Positions 6,581 through 6,640 of a stretch of 6,640 nucleotides of DNA are shown here, one piece after another (within the stretch, counting starts at the first letter, position 1; each line of letters opens with the position of its first letter). Source of the stretch: Acidobacteriota bacterium (GTDB lineage: Bacteria; Acidobacteriota; Blastocatellia; Pyrinomonadales; Pyrinomonadaceae); the NCBI GenBank assembly GCA_020199975.1, contig JAIVJP010000072.1, positions 1 to 6,640 of the forward strand. Direction: 5' to 3'. The position numbers were made by a program, and so were the translations under genes. The notes below the pieces were generated by a model. The model had not been told where the DNA came from. It ran no database searches and worked only from the letters and a program-made list of their open reading frames with translations.

Positions 6581-6600
6581 GGCAAATGGGAAATGGAAAT
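6581..6600. repeat. Reverse-sense heptamer array (GGCAAAT, GGGAAAT, GGAAAT)
   Basis: Units GGCAAAT (6581-6587), GGGAAAT (6588-6594) and the 6-nt GGAAAT (6595-6600) are the minus-strand counterpart of the ATTTTCC units at 6470-6497 and closely resemble the array at 2422-2449. They adjoin the right arm of the 6442-6627 element. Confidence 0.65.
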
Positions 6601-6640
6601 GAACCTCCTTAACAGTCGGGCTACTGCCCCGGAAGGTCTG

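Larger units (their letters stand above)
6442..6627. repeat. 186-bp inverted-repeat element with 24-bp perfect arms and inner heptamer arrays
   Basis: The 24 bases at 6442-6465 (starting GCAGTAGCCCGACTG, ending TTAAGGAGG) are exactly reverse-complemented at 6604-6627. Just inside the arms are 7-nt arrays in opposite sense (6470-6497 and 6581-6600), extending the imperfect symmetry to roughly 55 bp per side. The core of about 80 bp contains a hairpin GAAACG-tactg-CGTTTC (6507-6523). The left arm also carries AGCCC (6447-6451) facing GGGCT (6464-6468). There is no open frame of note, so this is a non-autonomous, MITE- or REP-like palindromic element, or a large transcribed hairpin ending the esterase-VOC operon. 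No flanking target-site duplication is evident, and only 13 bases are visible to its right. Confidence 0.7.

Noticed and set aside
6470..6600. CRISPR-like array
   Set aside because: The repeats are 7-nt tandem units without unique spacers and reverse orientation across the element. No cas gene is present.

Overview
The window is a moderately GC-rich bacterial segment with every supported gene on the + strand. The gene set is a PaaI-type thioesterase, an MdlAB-like ABC exporter pair, a large exported putative esterase and a VOC protein. Together with spacers full of 7-bp-period microrepeats, this would fit a soil Acidobacteriota (Blastocatellia-like) genome. That placement is an impression from protein style only; no rRNA or marker gene is present.

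Layout. The window opens inside the last 63 codons of a hotdog-fold thioesterase (2-193). A 366-bp leader follows (194-559) with a candidate promoter and a perfect 7+7 bp inverted repeat around a TATATA core. Next comes an intact half-size ABC exporter subunit (560-2302). A 152-bp spacer built of heptamer repeats separates it from a second exporter subunit (2455-4172). The second subunit is broken: near 2631-2636 roughly 45-60 codons covering transmembrane helix 2 are missing, and the reading frame shifts at the same point. After a 144-bp spacer lies an exported alpha/beta-hydrolase (4317-6074), followed 5 bp later by a small VOC/glyoxalase-fold protein (6080-6448). The window closes with a 186-bp inverted-repeat element (6442-6627) that starts inside the last codons of the VOC gene.

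How the genes work together. The two ABC genes look like a heterodimeric exporter. Subunit 1 has a degenerate Walker B (Asp at the catalytic position) but a good LSGGQ signature. Subunit 2 has the catalytic Glu but a degenerate LSVGQ. They would pair to give one active and one degenerate ATP site. Because subunit 2 is damaged, the exporter is probably inactive unless the break is an assembly error. The esterase and VOC genes are closely spaced and probably co-transcribed, but no pathway can be named.

The main things to check are the deletion plus frameshift in the second ABC gene, and the two spacers (2306-2449 and 6442-6627). Both spacers consist of 7-nt repeats on the left, a structured core, and the same kind of 7-nt repeats in opposite orientation on the right, which suggests one family of small palindromic repeat elements.
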